Origin: Ketogulonicigenium robustum
GTDB taxonomy: Bacteria > Pseudomonadota > Alphaproteobacteria > Rhodobacterales > Rhodobacteraceae
Assembly (NCBI RefSeq): GCF_002117445.1
Contig: NZ_CP019937.1
Coordinates: 1,547,501-1,611,500, forward strand
Direction: 5' to 3'
Length of the DNA stretch: 64,000 bases
Position numbers and translations under genes: made by a program. This document shows positions 31,560 through 40,700 of this stretch, in pieces. Positions within the stretch are counted from its first letter, which is position 1, and the number at the start of each line of letters is the position of its first letter. The notes below the pieces were generated by a model. The model worked only from the letters and a program-made list of their open reading frames with translations, had not been told where the DNA came from and made no database searches.

Positions 31560-31574
31560 GAACAGGGTGTGAAC
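31560..31574 (-). promoter_or_regulatory. SOS-like (LexA) box in the mraZ leader region
   Basis: On the minus strand GTTC-ACACCCT-GTTC, an exact match to the alphaproteobacterial LexA operator. No gene starts within 600 bases on either strand apart from mraZ at 30918, so a target is not obvious. Confidence 0.45.
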
Positions 31575-31754
31575 ACTGCGGACACCGGCCCGACCAGACC
31601 AGCCAAACCCATGTGTTCCCAGTAACGATTATTAATAGAATCGAGGGCGATTCGGTTCAGCGCCGAACTTTCCGCCATCGCTCCACACGCAAAGGGCGCG
31701 AGGGTCGACCAAAATGCAACGCGCAGGGATCGCGGCTTTTCTGCAACAGGCTGA

Positions 31755-32813
31755 TCAGGCGACACCGCCGCGAACCAAGCCCGCCGCCAGCTGCGCAAAC
31801 GCCTGCGCCATCTCGCCATCGCCCAACGCAACGGGGCGGCCACTATCGCCCGCCAGACGCGTCTCCAGATCGATGGGCAACTGCGCCAGCAACGGCAGCC
31901 CCAAGGTCGCGGCCTCGTGTGCGACACCGCCGTGACCAAAGATATGGCTGGTGCCACCGCAATGCGGGCAGGTGAAATGGGACATGTTCTCGATCAGGCC
32001 CAGCACGGGGGTATGAAGGGTGTTGAACATATCGACGGCCTTGCGCGCGTCGATTAGCGCGACGTCCTGCGGAGTCGAGACGACGATCGTGCCCGTGACC
32101 TTGGTGCGCTGGCACAGGGTCATCTGCACATCGCCAGTGCCGGGCGGCAGATCGACCAGCAGCACATCCAGTTCGCCCCACGCCACCTGTGTCAGCATCT
32201 GCTGCAGCGCGCCCATCAACATCGGGCCGCGCCACGAGACCGCCTTGCCGGGCGGAACCAGCAGCCCCAGCGACATCAGCGACACCCCGTGCGCGCGCAA
32301 AGGTATCATCGTTTTGCCATCGGGGGCGGTGGGGCGGCGATCTTCGCCCATCATCAACGGCTGCGAGGGGCCATAGATATCCGCGTCCAGCAGCCCCACG
32401 CGCCGGCCCGCGCGTGCCAACGCGACCGCCAGATTCGCCGTTACCGTGGACTTACCCACGCCGCCCTTGCCAGAGCCGATGGCAATAACATGACGCACGC
32501 CCGGCACGGGCTGCGGGCCTGCCGCCTGCGCGGTCGCGTGACGCCCCACCTTCAGCGCCGGGGCCGGACGCGTGCTGGTGAGGACAACATTCACGCGCTG
32601 CACGCCCGCCTGCGCCATCAACGCATCCTCGACAATGCGGGGCACGTTAACGAAGGCCTGTGCGGTTTCGGGATCTGGCACTTCGATTACGAAGCGCACC
32701 TCGCCGTCGACCACGGCCAGAGCGCGCACCAAGTCGCGCGAGATCAGGTCGCCACCGCCCGGCAGTGCGATGGCCCGCAGCGCGGCTGTCACGTCGTCTT
32801 TCGTCAGTGTCAT
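31755..32813 (-). CDS. mrp: Mrp/NBP35-family iron-sulfur cluster carrier ATPase (ApbC-like)
   Basis: A cytoplasmic P-loop ATPase that binds and hands over [4Fe-4S] clusters. The 352-residue form has an N-terminal MIP18-like domain (about 1-90), a deviant Walker A 'IGSGKGGVGKSTVTANLA', 'GLLDADIYGPSQPLMMG', 'DLPPGTGDVQMTLCQ' and the cluster-ligand pair 'HFTCPHCGGTSHIFG' (C-x-x-C). The ATG at 32813 gives the family N-terminus; the open frame extends upstream to 33113 without similarity. Confidence 0.95.
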   Translation of the reverse strand: MTLTKDDVTAALRAIALPGGGDLISRDLVRALAVVDGEVRFVIEVPDPETAQAFVNVPRIVEDALMAQAGVQRVNVVLTSTRPAPALKVGRHATAQAAGPQPVPGVRHVIAIGSGKGGVGKSTVTANLAVALARAGRRVGLLDADIYGPSQPLMMGEDRRPTAPDGKTMIPLRAHGVSLMSLGLLVPPGKAVSWRGPMLMGALQQMLTQVAWGELDVLLVDLPPGTGDVQMTLCQRTKVTGTIVVSTPQDVALIDARKAVDMFNTLHTPVLGLIENMSHFTCPHCGGTSHIFGHGGVAHEAATLGLPLLAQLPIDLETRLAGDSGRPVALGDGEMAQAFAQLAAGLVRGGVA

Positions 32814-33135
32814 CTTGTTCCCCACTCTTGCACCCTGCCGCAGATTCGGATCATGCCCCACATTTATCTGCCGCATATCGGCCTTGGCAGAATCAGCGTC
32901 GCACTGGGGCGGTACTGTCATCGCCTCGACATGTTCGGGCTTTAGCCTGTTTGGTCGTTGACGGGAAGAATACCGCATTATTCCATCATCGCACAGAAAA
33001 CAGGCAGATATTTCCCCCAAATGCGCAAGAGGGGAGCGCCTTATTCCCATCACCCCCTGCATACGCCAATAATCAAGAAAACAAAGGACTTTCGGCCTAT
33101 GCACTGGATGCATGGCGGCCTTGTAAAGGCGGCGA
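32814..33135. other. Upstream part of the mrp-BenE intergenic region
   Basis: Presumably carries the mrp promoter on the minus strand. No gene, RNA signature or long repeat was recognised; a short GAATA-N6-TATTC inverted repeat lies near 32970-32986. Confidence 0.4.
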
Positions 33136-33165
33136 TTGAACCGGCGCGCAATTCATTTACATATG
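33136..33165 (+). promoter_or_regulatory. Candidate promoter of the three-hairpin RNA
   Basis: TTGAAC (33136-33141), an 18-base spacer and CATATG (33160-33165) precede the hairpin array. The boxes fit a sigma-70 or RpoH-type promoter; RpoH control would agree with the stress induction known for CCUCCUCCC-motif RNAs in Rhodobacter. It predicts a start near 33172. Confidence 0.4.
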
Positions 33166-33171
33166 GTCTCA

Positions 33172-33346
33172 AGCAAGGGCGATGACGAAACAAGCACATC
33201 GGCAAAGCCTAGCAACATTATCCGGCGATCTCTCTCCTCCTCCCTCGAGAGATCCTTGGACCCGCAACCTGCACCTCCTCCTCCCATTGCAGGTTGCCAC
33301 AAGACGGCGGCGTCACCTCCTCCCGGCGCCGCCGTCTCGTATTTTT
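33172..33346 (+). ncRNA. Probable sRNA with three anti-Shine-Dalgarno (CCTCCTCC) hairpin loops
   Basis: Three perfect hairpins follow one another. Hairpin 1: arms 33227-33234 and 33247-33254, loop of 12 with CCTCCTCCC. Hairpin 2: arms 33264-33273 and 33288-33297 (10 bp), loop with CCTCCTCCTCCC. Hairpin 3: arms 33303-33312 and 33327-33336 (10 bp, very GC-rich), loop with CCTCCTCCC, then TCGTATTTTT (33337-33346), which makes it an intrinsic terminator. The loops are complementary to the Shine-Dalgarno consensus GGAGG. The design matches the alphaproteobacterial CcsR/'cuckoo' RNAs (CCUCCUCCC motif), which usually have two motif hairpins. No DUF1127 gene precedes it, and the next gene is a BenE transporter 81 bases on, so a leader role is also possible. 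Confidence 0.75.
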
Positions 33347-33426
33347 GGCAGGTTGCATTTTCCGGACATATCCTCTCCTCTGACGCTGATCCCAGCGCAG
33401 GTCTGGGCCCGTCTGCAGGACTGCCA

Positions 33427-34581
33427 ATGCGTGTTTCCCTTTTCGCCCCAGCCCTTGTCGCCGCCCTGATCGGGTATGGCTCGTCCATCGCGCTTGTGTT
33501 GGCAGCCGCGCAGGCGCTGGGGGCGACGCCTGAACAAACGCAAAGCTGGGTCTTCGCGCTCTGCCTTGGCAAAGCGGTGGGCAGCATCATTCTGTCGGTC
33601 TGGACACGTATCCCCACGGTTTTGGCGTGGTCGACACCGGGCGCAGCGCTGATTGCCGCGACCGATGGCATCACAATGGCCGAGGGCGTCGGCGCGTTCG
33701 TTCTGGTCGGCATACTGATTGCCCTCACCGGTGTAGTGCGCCCGCTGGGGCGGTTGATCGCCATGATCCCCGACGCGCTGGCAGGCGCCATGTTGGCCGG
33801 CGTACTGCTGCCATTTTGCCTACAGATCGCTGGCGCGCTACAAGGCGCGCCGATGATCGTGGGCATGATGGTTGTCGTCTATCTGCTGGCGCGCATGGTG
33901 AATGCCGCTGCCAGCGTGCTGGTTGCACTGGCGGCAGGGCTGGCCTTGGCCGCGATGCAGGGGCAAATCACGCTGCCGCACGATGGCTTTGTGCTGCCGC
34001 ACCTTGTCTTTATTGCCCCCACCTTCAATCTTGGCACCGTCTTCGGGCTGGCACTGCCGCTTTATATAGTGACGATGGCAGCACAGAACCTACCAGGGTT
34101 CGCCGTGCAGCGAGCGGCTGGCTATACCCCGAATGTGGGACGCAGCCTGCTGGTCACGGGCACGGGGTCGGCGCTGACGGGGCTGTTTGGCGCGCACACC
34201 CATAATATGGCGGCCATTACAGCCGCCATCTGCCTAGACCCTGCCGTCCACCCGAACCCAGCCGAGCGCTGGAAAGTGGCCCTGCCCTATGGCGCTGCGT
34301 GGCTGGTGCTGGCGCTGGTCGGGCCGTGGATGATCGGCCTGCTGCACGGCCTGCCCCCGCAACTGCTGACCGCCGTCGTGGCGCTGGGCCTGCTGGCCCC
34401 GCTTGCCGGGGCGCTGGGCAACGCCATGAGCCACCCCAGCCAACGCACTGCAGCGACTGTCACGATCCTTGTCGCGGCTAGCGGGGTCAGCTTCTTTGGT
34501 GTCGGCGCGGCATTTTGGGGCTTGGTTGTCGGCCTTGTCGTCCATATGACCGACACAGTCCTGAAAAGAGCCAAGCCATGA
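33427..34581 (+). CDS. BenE-family benzoate/aromatic-acid-type transporter
   Basis: A 384-residue inner-membrane protein with about 12 hydrophobic segments. 'FAPALVAALIGYGSSIALVL' at the start, 'RIPTVLAWSTPGAALIA', 'MIPDALAGAMLAGVLLPF' and 'TGLFGAHTHNMAAITAAICL' match the BenE/NCS2-related family (proposed benzoate:H+ symporters). The ATG at 33427 has AGGA 6 bases upstream and begins at the family start; the frame is open upstream but would run through the hairpin RNA. The true substrate is uncertain, as no aromatic degradation genes are near. It overlaps the LysE gene by 4 bases. Confidence 0.85.
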   Translation: MRVSLFAPALVAALIGYGSSIALVLAAAQALGATPEQTQSWVFALCLGKAVGSIILSVWTRIPTVLAWSTPGAALIAATDGITMAEGVGAFVLVGILIALTGVVRPLGRLIAMIPDALAGAMLAGVLLPFCLQIAGALQGAPMIVGMMVVVYLLARMVNAAASVLVALAAGLALAAMQGQITLPHDGFVLPHLVFIAPTFNLGTVFGLALPLYIVTMAAQNLPGFAVQRAAGYTPNVGRSLLVTGTGSALTGLFGAHTHNMAAITAAICLDPAVHPNPAERWKVALPYGAAWLVLALVGPWMIGLLHGLPPQLLTAVVALGLLAPLAGALGNAMSHPSQRTAATVTILVAASGVSFFGVGAAFWGLVVGLVVHMTDTVLKRAKP

Positions 34582-35171
34582 CCATTGCCACATTCCTTGC
34601 CGTCCTTGTTTTCGGGTTGATCAGTTCGATCACACCGGGGCCCAACAACCTGATGGTAATGACGTCGGGCGCGAATTTCGGCCTGCACCGCAGCTGGCCG
34701 CATATCTGGGGCATCGCCTTGGGGTTTGGGGTGATGATCTTCATTCTGGGCCTTGCACTTGCAGGGCTGTCGATGCTGCTGCCCACCATGCGGGTGCTGC
34801 TGAAGGTCGTGGCCGTGGTCTATTTGCTGTATCTGGCGTGGAAGATCGCCACCGCCGCGCCGATCGACGGGGCCACAAGCACGGCACAACCGCTCAGCTT
34901 CTTACAGGCGGCGGCGTTTCAATGGGTTAACCCCAAGGCCTGGGCCAGCGCGGTGACCGCAGTCGCCGCCTATTCGCCTAGCGGGTCGTTTTTGGGCGCG
35001 GTGCTGATCGCGGTGGCGTTTATCATCACGGGGCTGCCGTCTGTCACGCTTTGGTGCGTCATGGGGCAGGAACTGCGCCGCCTGCTGGATACGCCCGCGC
35101 GCCTGCGCGCGTTCAACATCACGATGGCCATCTTGCTGCTGCTGACGCTGATCCCGATTGTGATGGTGTAA
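34578..35171 (+). CDS. LysE/RhtB-family exporter
   Basis: A 197-residue protein with five to six membrane helices; 'SITPGPNNLMVMTSGANFG' near the N-terminus is the LysE/RhtB signature and 'AAAFQWVNPKAWASAVTAV' the second conserved segment. It probably exports an amino acid or related metabolite. The ATG at 34578 overlaps the BenE stop (ATGA), so the uptake-type and export-type genes are translated as a pair. Confidence 0.88.
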   Translation: MTIATFLAVLVFGLISSITPGPNNLMVMTSGANFGLHRSWPHIWGIALGFGVMIFILGLALAGLSMLLPTMRVLLKVVAVVYLLYLAWKIATAAPIDGATSTAQPLSFLQAAAFQWVNPKAWASAVTAVAAYSPSGSFLGAVLIAVAFIITGLPSVTLWCVMGQELRRLLDTPARLRAFNITMAILLLLTLIPIVMV

Positions 35172-35188
35172 GTGCCAACATCCCGTTC

Positions 35189-37525
35189 TTAGAACGGGAT
35201 GTCATCAGCCTGCGCTGCGGGCACAACGAAATGCGACATCAGGTGCTTTTCACCCGCCTTATCAAAGGCGACCAGCACCTTGTCGCCATCCAGCGCGGTG
35301 ATCAGACCGTAGCCGAACTTCTGGTGGAATACCCGATCCCCCACCGCCAGCACGGTGGTCGCCACGGCATCAATAATCGGGCCGCGGCCCGTCTTGAACC
35401 CCGACACACCGCGCTGCGCGCCGCGTGATTGCATGCGCTGCCACCCGGGCGAGTTGTAAACATCGGCGCTGGCGGCCCTTTCCTCGACCCGCGCGGGTTG
35501 GGGCGCGGCGGCGCCATAACTGCCCCCATAAAGACCGGGCGGCGTCAGCACCTCGACATCATCGGGCGGCAGCTCGTCGATAAAGCGCGACGGCAGCATC
35601 GACTGCCGCTGCCCGTGAAAGAACCGCGTCGCGGCAAAGCTGATGATCGCCAACCGCTCGGCCCGGGTGATACCCACATAGGCCAAGCGCCGTTCCTCCT
35701 CGAGCGCGGCAAGGCCGCTTTCATCCAACGCGCGCTGGGACGGGAAAATGCCGTCTTCCCAACCCGGCAGAAAGACAACGGGAAATTCCAACCCCTTCGC
35801 GGCGTGCAAGGTCATAATCGACACCTGCGGGCCGGCGGTGTCGGATTCGTTTTCCGCCACCAGCGCGACATGTTCCAAAAAGCCCTGCATGTTGTCGAAG
35901 TTATCCAGCGACTTCACCAGCTCCTTCAGGTTCTCCAAACGCCCTTCGGCATCGGGCGACTTTTCGGCCTGCCACATGCCGGTGTAGCCCGATTCGTCCA
36001 AGATCTGCTCGGCCAATTCGATATGCGATGCGCCCGCTAGAATGGCATCGTGCCACCGGTAGAATTGCTGTACCAAAGCGCCCAGCGTCGACACGGCTTT
36101 GCCGCCCAGCAACTTTTGCTGCACCACCGCCCCGGCCGCATCCAGCAACGACAAGCCTTGGTCGCGCGCGGTGCGTTGAATCGTCTGCACCGCTTTCTCA
36201 CCCAAGCCGCGTTTGGGGGTATTGACGATCCGCTCGAACGCCAGATCGTCGCTGCCTTGCACCGCCAAGCGGAAATAGGCCATCGCGTCGCGAATCTCCA
36301 TCCGCTCGTAAAAGCGGGGGCCACCGATGACTTTGTAGGGCAGGCCAATCGCCAGAAAACGGTCTTCAAATGCGCGCATCTGGTGCGACGCGCGCACCAG
36401 AATCGCCATCTGGTCCAACGCAAAGGGCGGCAAGCCGCGTGATCCGCCCTGCAGGGCCTCGATCTCTTCGCCGACCCAGCGGGCCTCGTCTTCGTTATCC
36501 CATTGGCCAATCAGGCGGACACGCTCGCCCTGCCCGGCCTCGGTCCAAAGGGTCTTGCCCAGCCGACCGCCATTCTTGGCGATCACACCGGACGCCGCCG
36601 ACAGGATATGCCCCGTGGATCGATAGTTCTGCTCTAGCCGGATCACGGTCGCGCCGGGAAAGTCGCGCTCGAACCGCAAGATGTTACCCACTTCGGCGCC
36701 GCGCCAGCCGTAAATCGACTGGTCGTCATCACCCACGCAGCAGATGTTGTGGTGTTTGGCCGCCAGCAGCCGCAGCCACAGGTACTGCGCGACGTTGGTG
36801 TCTTGGTATTCGTCGACCAGAATGTACTTGAACCGGTCCTGATAGCTTTCCAGCACATCGGGGTGCTTTTGGAAGATGCGCACCATGTGCAGCAGCAGGT
36901 CACCAAAATCGACCGCGTTCAGCGCCTTTAGCCGCGCCTGATATTCGCCATAAAGCCGGATCGCCCGCCCGTCATAGGCGCTGGCATCGGATGTGGGGAT
37001 GGAATCCGGCCCAATGGCCCGGTTTTTCCAGCCATCAATCACCCCCGCCAGCGCGCGCGCTGGCCAGCGTTTTTCGTCAATCCCCGCCGCTTTAATCAGT
37101 TGTTTCAGCAATCGCAGCTGGTCGTCGCTATCCAGAATGGTGAAGTCAGGTCGTAGCCCCACCAACTCGGCATGGCGGCGCAGCAGCCGCACGCAAACCG
37201 AGTGGAAAGTCCCCAGCCACGGCATCCCCTCGACCGCGTCACCCAGCACCTTGCCGATGCGGTGCTTCATCTCGCGCGCGGCTTTGTTGGTAAAGGTCAC
37301 CGCCAAAATCTGCCCCGGGTAGGCGCGCCCCGTGCTGACGATATGCACGATGCGGCTTGTCAGCGCCTTGGTCTTGCCCGTCCCCGCCCCTGCCAGCATC
37401 AAAACCGGCCCGTCCATCGTTTCGACGGCCGCTAACTGCGCAGCATTCAGCCCATCCAGATAGGGGGTCGGGCGCGCGGCCATGGCGCGCTGTGAAAGCG
37501 AGGGGGTCGGGGTATTATCCATCAT
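35189..37525 (-). CDS. pcrA: UvrD/PcrA-type ATP-dependent DNA helicase
   Basis: An SF1A 3'-5' helicase of repair and replication. Of 778 residues, the N-terminal half has 'LNAAQLAAV' (Q motif), 'LAGAGTGKTKAL' (Walker A), 'AVTFTNKAAREMK', 'LVDEYQDTN' and 'GDDDQSIYGWRGA'. The C-terminal half has 'QNYRSTGHILSAASGVI', 'STMTLHAAKGLEF'-like 'SIMTLHAAKGLEFPVVF' and 'EERRLAYVGITRA'. A C-terminal Tudor-like domain (about 735-778, 'VGDRVFHQKFGYGLI') is the RNA-polymerase-binding module of UvrD/PcrA. The start is chosen at 37525 or 37522, because an SOS box lies 44 bases further upstream. Confidence 0.95.
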   Translation of the reverse strand: MMDNTPTPSLSQRAMAARPTPYLDGLNAAQLAAVETMDGPVLMLAGAGTGKTKALTSRIVHIVSTGRAYPGQILAVTFTNKAAREMKHRIGKVLGDAVEGMPWLGTFHSVCVRLLRRHAELVGLRPDFTILDSDDQLRLLKQLIKAAGIDEKRWPARALAGVIDGWKNRAIGPDSIPTSDASAYDGRAIRLYGEYQARLKALNAVDFGDLLLHMVRIFQKHPDVLESYQDRFKYILVDEYQDTNVAQYLWLRLLAAKHHNICCVGDDDQSIYGWRGAEVGNILRFERDFPGATVIRLEQNYRSTGHILSAASGVIAKNGGRLGKTLWTEAGQGERVRLIGQWDNEDEARWVGEEIEALQGGSRGLPPFALDQMAILVRASHQMRAFEDRFLAIGLPYKVIGGPRFYERMEIRDAMAYFRLAVQGSDDLAFERIVNTPKRGLGEKAVQTIQRTARDQGLSLLDAAGAVVQQKLLGGKAVSTLGALVQQFYRWHDAILAGASHIELAEQILDESGYTGMWQAEKSPDAEGRLENLKELVKSLDNFDNMQGFLEHVALVAENESDTAGPQVSIMTLHAAKGLEFPVVFLPGWEDGIFPSQRALDESGLAALEEERRLAYVGITRAERLAIISFAATRFFHGQRQSMLPSRFIDELPPDDVEVLTPPGLYGGSYGAAAPQPARVEERAASADVYNSPGWQRMQSRGAQRGVSGFKTGRGPIIDAVATTVLAVGDRVFHQKFGYGLITALDGDKVLVAFDKAGEKHLMSHFVVPAAQADDIPF

Positions 37526-37568
37526 ACCGGCCAACATAGCCAAGGCACGGGCCGGTGGGAAGATCAAT

Positions 37569-37583
37569 GTTCCCGTTACGTTC
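37569..37583. promoter_or_regulatory. LexA/SOS box upstream of the pcrA/uvrD helicase
   Basis: GTTC-CCGTTAC-GTTC on the plus strand matches the alphaproteobacterial LexA operator exactly. It is 44 bases before the helicase start on the minus strand and 161 bases before pyc on the plus strand; a repair helicase is the likelier target. Confidence 0.7.
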
Positions 37584-37630
37584 AAAATCTGCCGCGACTT
37601 TTACCGCGCGCGCTTTCGCCACAAAACAGG

Positions 37631-37658
37631 CAATTGGTCTAACCACCTTACCAAATTG
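37631..37658. promoter_or_regulatory. FadR/PdhR-like TGGT-N3-ACCA operator upstream of pyc
   Basis: TGGT-CTA-ACCA (37635-37645) is the core of operators bound by FadR-subfamily GntR regulators such as PdhR and LldR. A second 'ACCAAATTG' half follows, so the outer CAATTGGT/ACCAAATTG also forms an imperfect inverted repeat. It lies about 100 bases before pyruvate carboxylase. Function is inferred from the motif alone. Confidence 0.4.
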
Positions 37659-37743
37659 CCGCGAAAACAGCAAACTTCCGTTGTGTCAGGCGCTGGAACG
37701 ACCTAAGCATTGACGAAACTGCACGAGGGGGAGGCAGAATTCC

Positions 37744-40700
37744 ATGGCCGAATTCCAGAAGATTCTGGTCGCGAACCGGGGCGAAATCGCCATCCGCGTC
37801 ATGCGCGCCGCAAACGAAATGGGCAAGAAAACCGTCGCCGTCTATGCCGAGGAAGACAAGCTGGGCCTGCACCGCTTCAAGGCGGACGAGGCCTACCGCA
37901 TCGGCGAAGGTCTAGGGCCTGTTCAGGCGTATCTGTCGATCCCCGAAATAATCCGCGTCGCCAAAATGGCCGGTGCCGATGCCATCCACCCCGGCTATGG
38001 CTTGCTGTCGGAAAACCCCGAATTTGTGGATGCCTGCGATGCGACGGGCATTACTTTTATTGGCCCCAAAGCCATCACCATGCGCCAGCTGGGCGACAAA
38101 GCATCGGCGCGTAAGGTCGCGATTGCGGCAGGCGTTCCTGTCATTCCGGCGACCGAAGTTCTGGGCGATGATATCGCCGCCATTCGCGACGAGGCCGCCC
38201 AGATCGGCTATCCGCTGATGCTGAAAGCCTCGTGGGGGGGCGGCGGGCGCGGGATGCGCCCCATCAACAACCCCGACGAGCTGGAGGACAAAGTCCGCGA
38301 AGGCCGCCGCGAGGCCGAGGCCGCCTTCGGCAATGGCGAAGGCTATCTGGAAAAGATGATCCTGCGCGCCCGCCACGTCGAGGTGCAGATTCTGGGCGAC
38401 AAGCTGGGCGGCATTTACCACCTGTGGGAACGCGACTGTTCGGTGCAGCGGCGCAACCAAAAGGTGGTCGAGCGCGCCCCCGCCCCCTATCTGACCCAAG
38501 CCCAGCGCGAGGAATTGTGCGAGCTGGGCAAGCGCATCTGCGCCCACGTCAGCTATGAATGCGCCGGCACTGTCGAATTCCTGATGGATATGGACTCGGG
38601 CAAGTTCTACTTCATCGAAGTGAACCCCCGCGTGCAGGTCGAACACACCGTGACCGAGGAAGTCACCGGCATCGACATCGTGCGCGCCCAGATCTTGATC
38701 GCCGAAGGCAAACCGCTGGCCGAAGCGACCGGCGCCGCGACGCAGGCCGATGTCGTGCTAAAGGGTCACGCCCTGCAATGCCGCGTCACCACCGAAGATC
38801 CGCTGAATAACTTCATCCCAGATTATGGCCGTATCCAGATGTACCGCAGCGCCACTGGCGCGGGTATCCGGCTGGATGGCGGCACCGCCTATTCGGGCGC
38901 GGTCATCACCCGTTATTACGATTCGCTGCTGACCAAGGTGACCGCGCGCGGCCAGACGCCCGAAATGGCCATCGCCCGCATGGATCGCGCCTTGCGCGAA
39001 TTCCGCATTCGCGGGGTGTCGACGAACATCGACTTCGTCATCAACCTGCTGAAACACCCGACGTTCCTGAACAACACCTACACCACCAAGTTCATCGACA
39101 CGACGCCCGACCTGTTCCAGTTTAAAAAGCGGCAGGACCGTGCGACGAAGCTGCTGCGCTACATCGCCGACATCACGGTCAACGGCCACCCCGAGACTGT
39201 CGGCCGCCCCCGCCCAGCCGACGTGAAGCTGCCCCGCGCACCCAAAGTGCCGCTGGCCGATGCGCCCGCAGGCACGCGCCAATTGCTGGAAAGCGGCGGC
39301 CCTAAGGCGGTTGCAGACTGGATGCTGGCCCAGCAGCGCCTGCTGATTACCGATACATCCATGCGCGACGGCCACCAATCGCTGCTGGCCACCCGCATGC
39401 GGTCGATCGACATGATCCGCGTGGCACCGGCCTATGCGCATAAAATGGCCGATCTGTTCTCGGTCGAATGTTGGGGCGGCGCGACGTTCGATGTGGCCTA
39501 CCGCTTCTTGCAGGAATGTCCGTGGCAGCGCCTGCGCGACATTCGCGCGCAGATGCCGAACGTTCTGACGCAAATGCTGCTGCGGGCCAGCAACGGCGTG
39601 GGATACACCAACTACCCCGACAACGTCGTGCAGTTTTTCGTCAAACAAGCCGCAGAAACCGGCGTCGATGTGTTCCGTGTGTTCGACAGCCTGAACTGGG
39701 TTGAAAACATGCGCGTCGCGATGGATGCGGTGATAGACAGCGGCAAGATCCTCGAAGCGTCGATCTGCTATACGGGCGACATTCTGGATGCGCGCCGCCC
39801 TAAATACGACCTGAAATACTACGTCGCCATGGCGAAAGAGCTGGAGGCCGCAGGCGCCCACATTCTTGGCATCAAGGATATGGCGGGCCTGCTGAAACCC
39901 GCAGCCGCCAGCCAATTGATCAAGGCGCTGAAGGACGAGGTCTCGATCCCGATCCATCTGCACACGCACGATACCTCGGGCGCATCGGCCGCCACGATCC
40001 TGTCGGCCGCGATGGCGGGCGTCGATGCGGTGGACGCGGCTATGGATGCGCTGTCGGGCAACACATCGCAACCCACGCTAGGGTCGATTGTCGAGGCCCT
40101 GCGCGGCACCGACCGCGATACGGGGTTGGATATCGACGCGATCCGCGAGATTTCGAACTATTGGGAGCAAGTGCGCTACCAATATGCCGCTTTCGAATCT
40201 GGCCTGCAGGCCCCCGCATCCGAGGTCTACCTGCACGAAATGCCCGGCGGCCAGTTCACCAACCTGAAGGCACAAGCCCGCAGCCTTGGCCTCGAGGAAC
40301 GCTGGCACGAGGTCGCCAAGACCTATGCCGAGGTGAACCAGATGTTTGGCGATATCGTCAAGGTTACCCCCTCGTCCAAGGTGGTGGGCGATATGGCGCT
40401 GATGATGATGGCCCAAGGCCTGACCCGCGCCGAAGTCGAAGACCCTGCGGTGGATGTCGCTTTCCCCGACTCGGTCGTCGATATGATGCGCGGCAATTTG
40501 GGCCAACCGCCCGGTGGCTGGCCCGCTGCCCTGCAAGCCAAAATCCTGAAGGGCGAGCACGCGATAACCGACCGCCCCGGCAAGTTCCTGCCCCCTGTCG
40601 ATATCGAGGCGACCCGTGCCCAGCTTTCGGCCGAACTTGAAGGGCGCAAGATCGACGACGAGGATCTGAACGGCTACCTGATGTATCCCAAGGTCTTCAT

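Larger units (their letters stand above)
30919..31754. other. 836-bp non-coding region between mrp and mraZ
   Basis: No convincing gene is present. On the minus strand it contains, in transcription order, an SOS-like box (31560-31574), about 500 bases without a recognisable feature, an intrinsic terminator (31030-31065) and a promoter-like block with two GGCC palindromes (30977-31025) before mraZ. Short open frames (for example 31146-31352 minus, 68 codons) have no recognisable similarity or good ribosome site. The size and terminator recall the mraZ upstream RNA UpsM of Rhodobacter sphaeroides, but sequence homology was not tested. Confidence 0.6.

Noticed and set aside
30919-31754. RNase P RNA (rnpB) in the mraZ upstream gap
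   Set aside because: Looked for the conserved GAGGAAAGTCC core and its complement on both strands; neither is present.
33136-33426. N-terminal extension of the BenE transporter by 97 codons
   Set aside because: The extension runs through the three hairpins and terminator; the family starts at 33427, which has its own ribosome site.
38758-40071. 437-codon open frame on the minus strand opposite pyc
   Set aside because: Antisense shadow of the pyruvate carboxylase gene without recognisable similarity.
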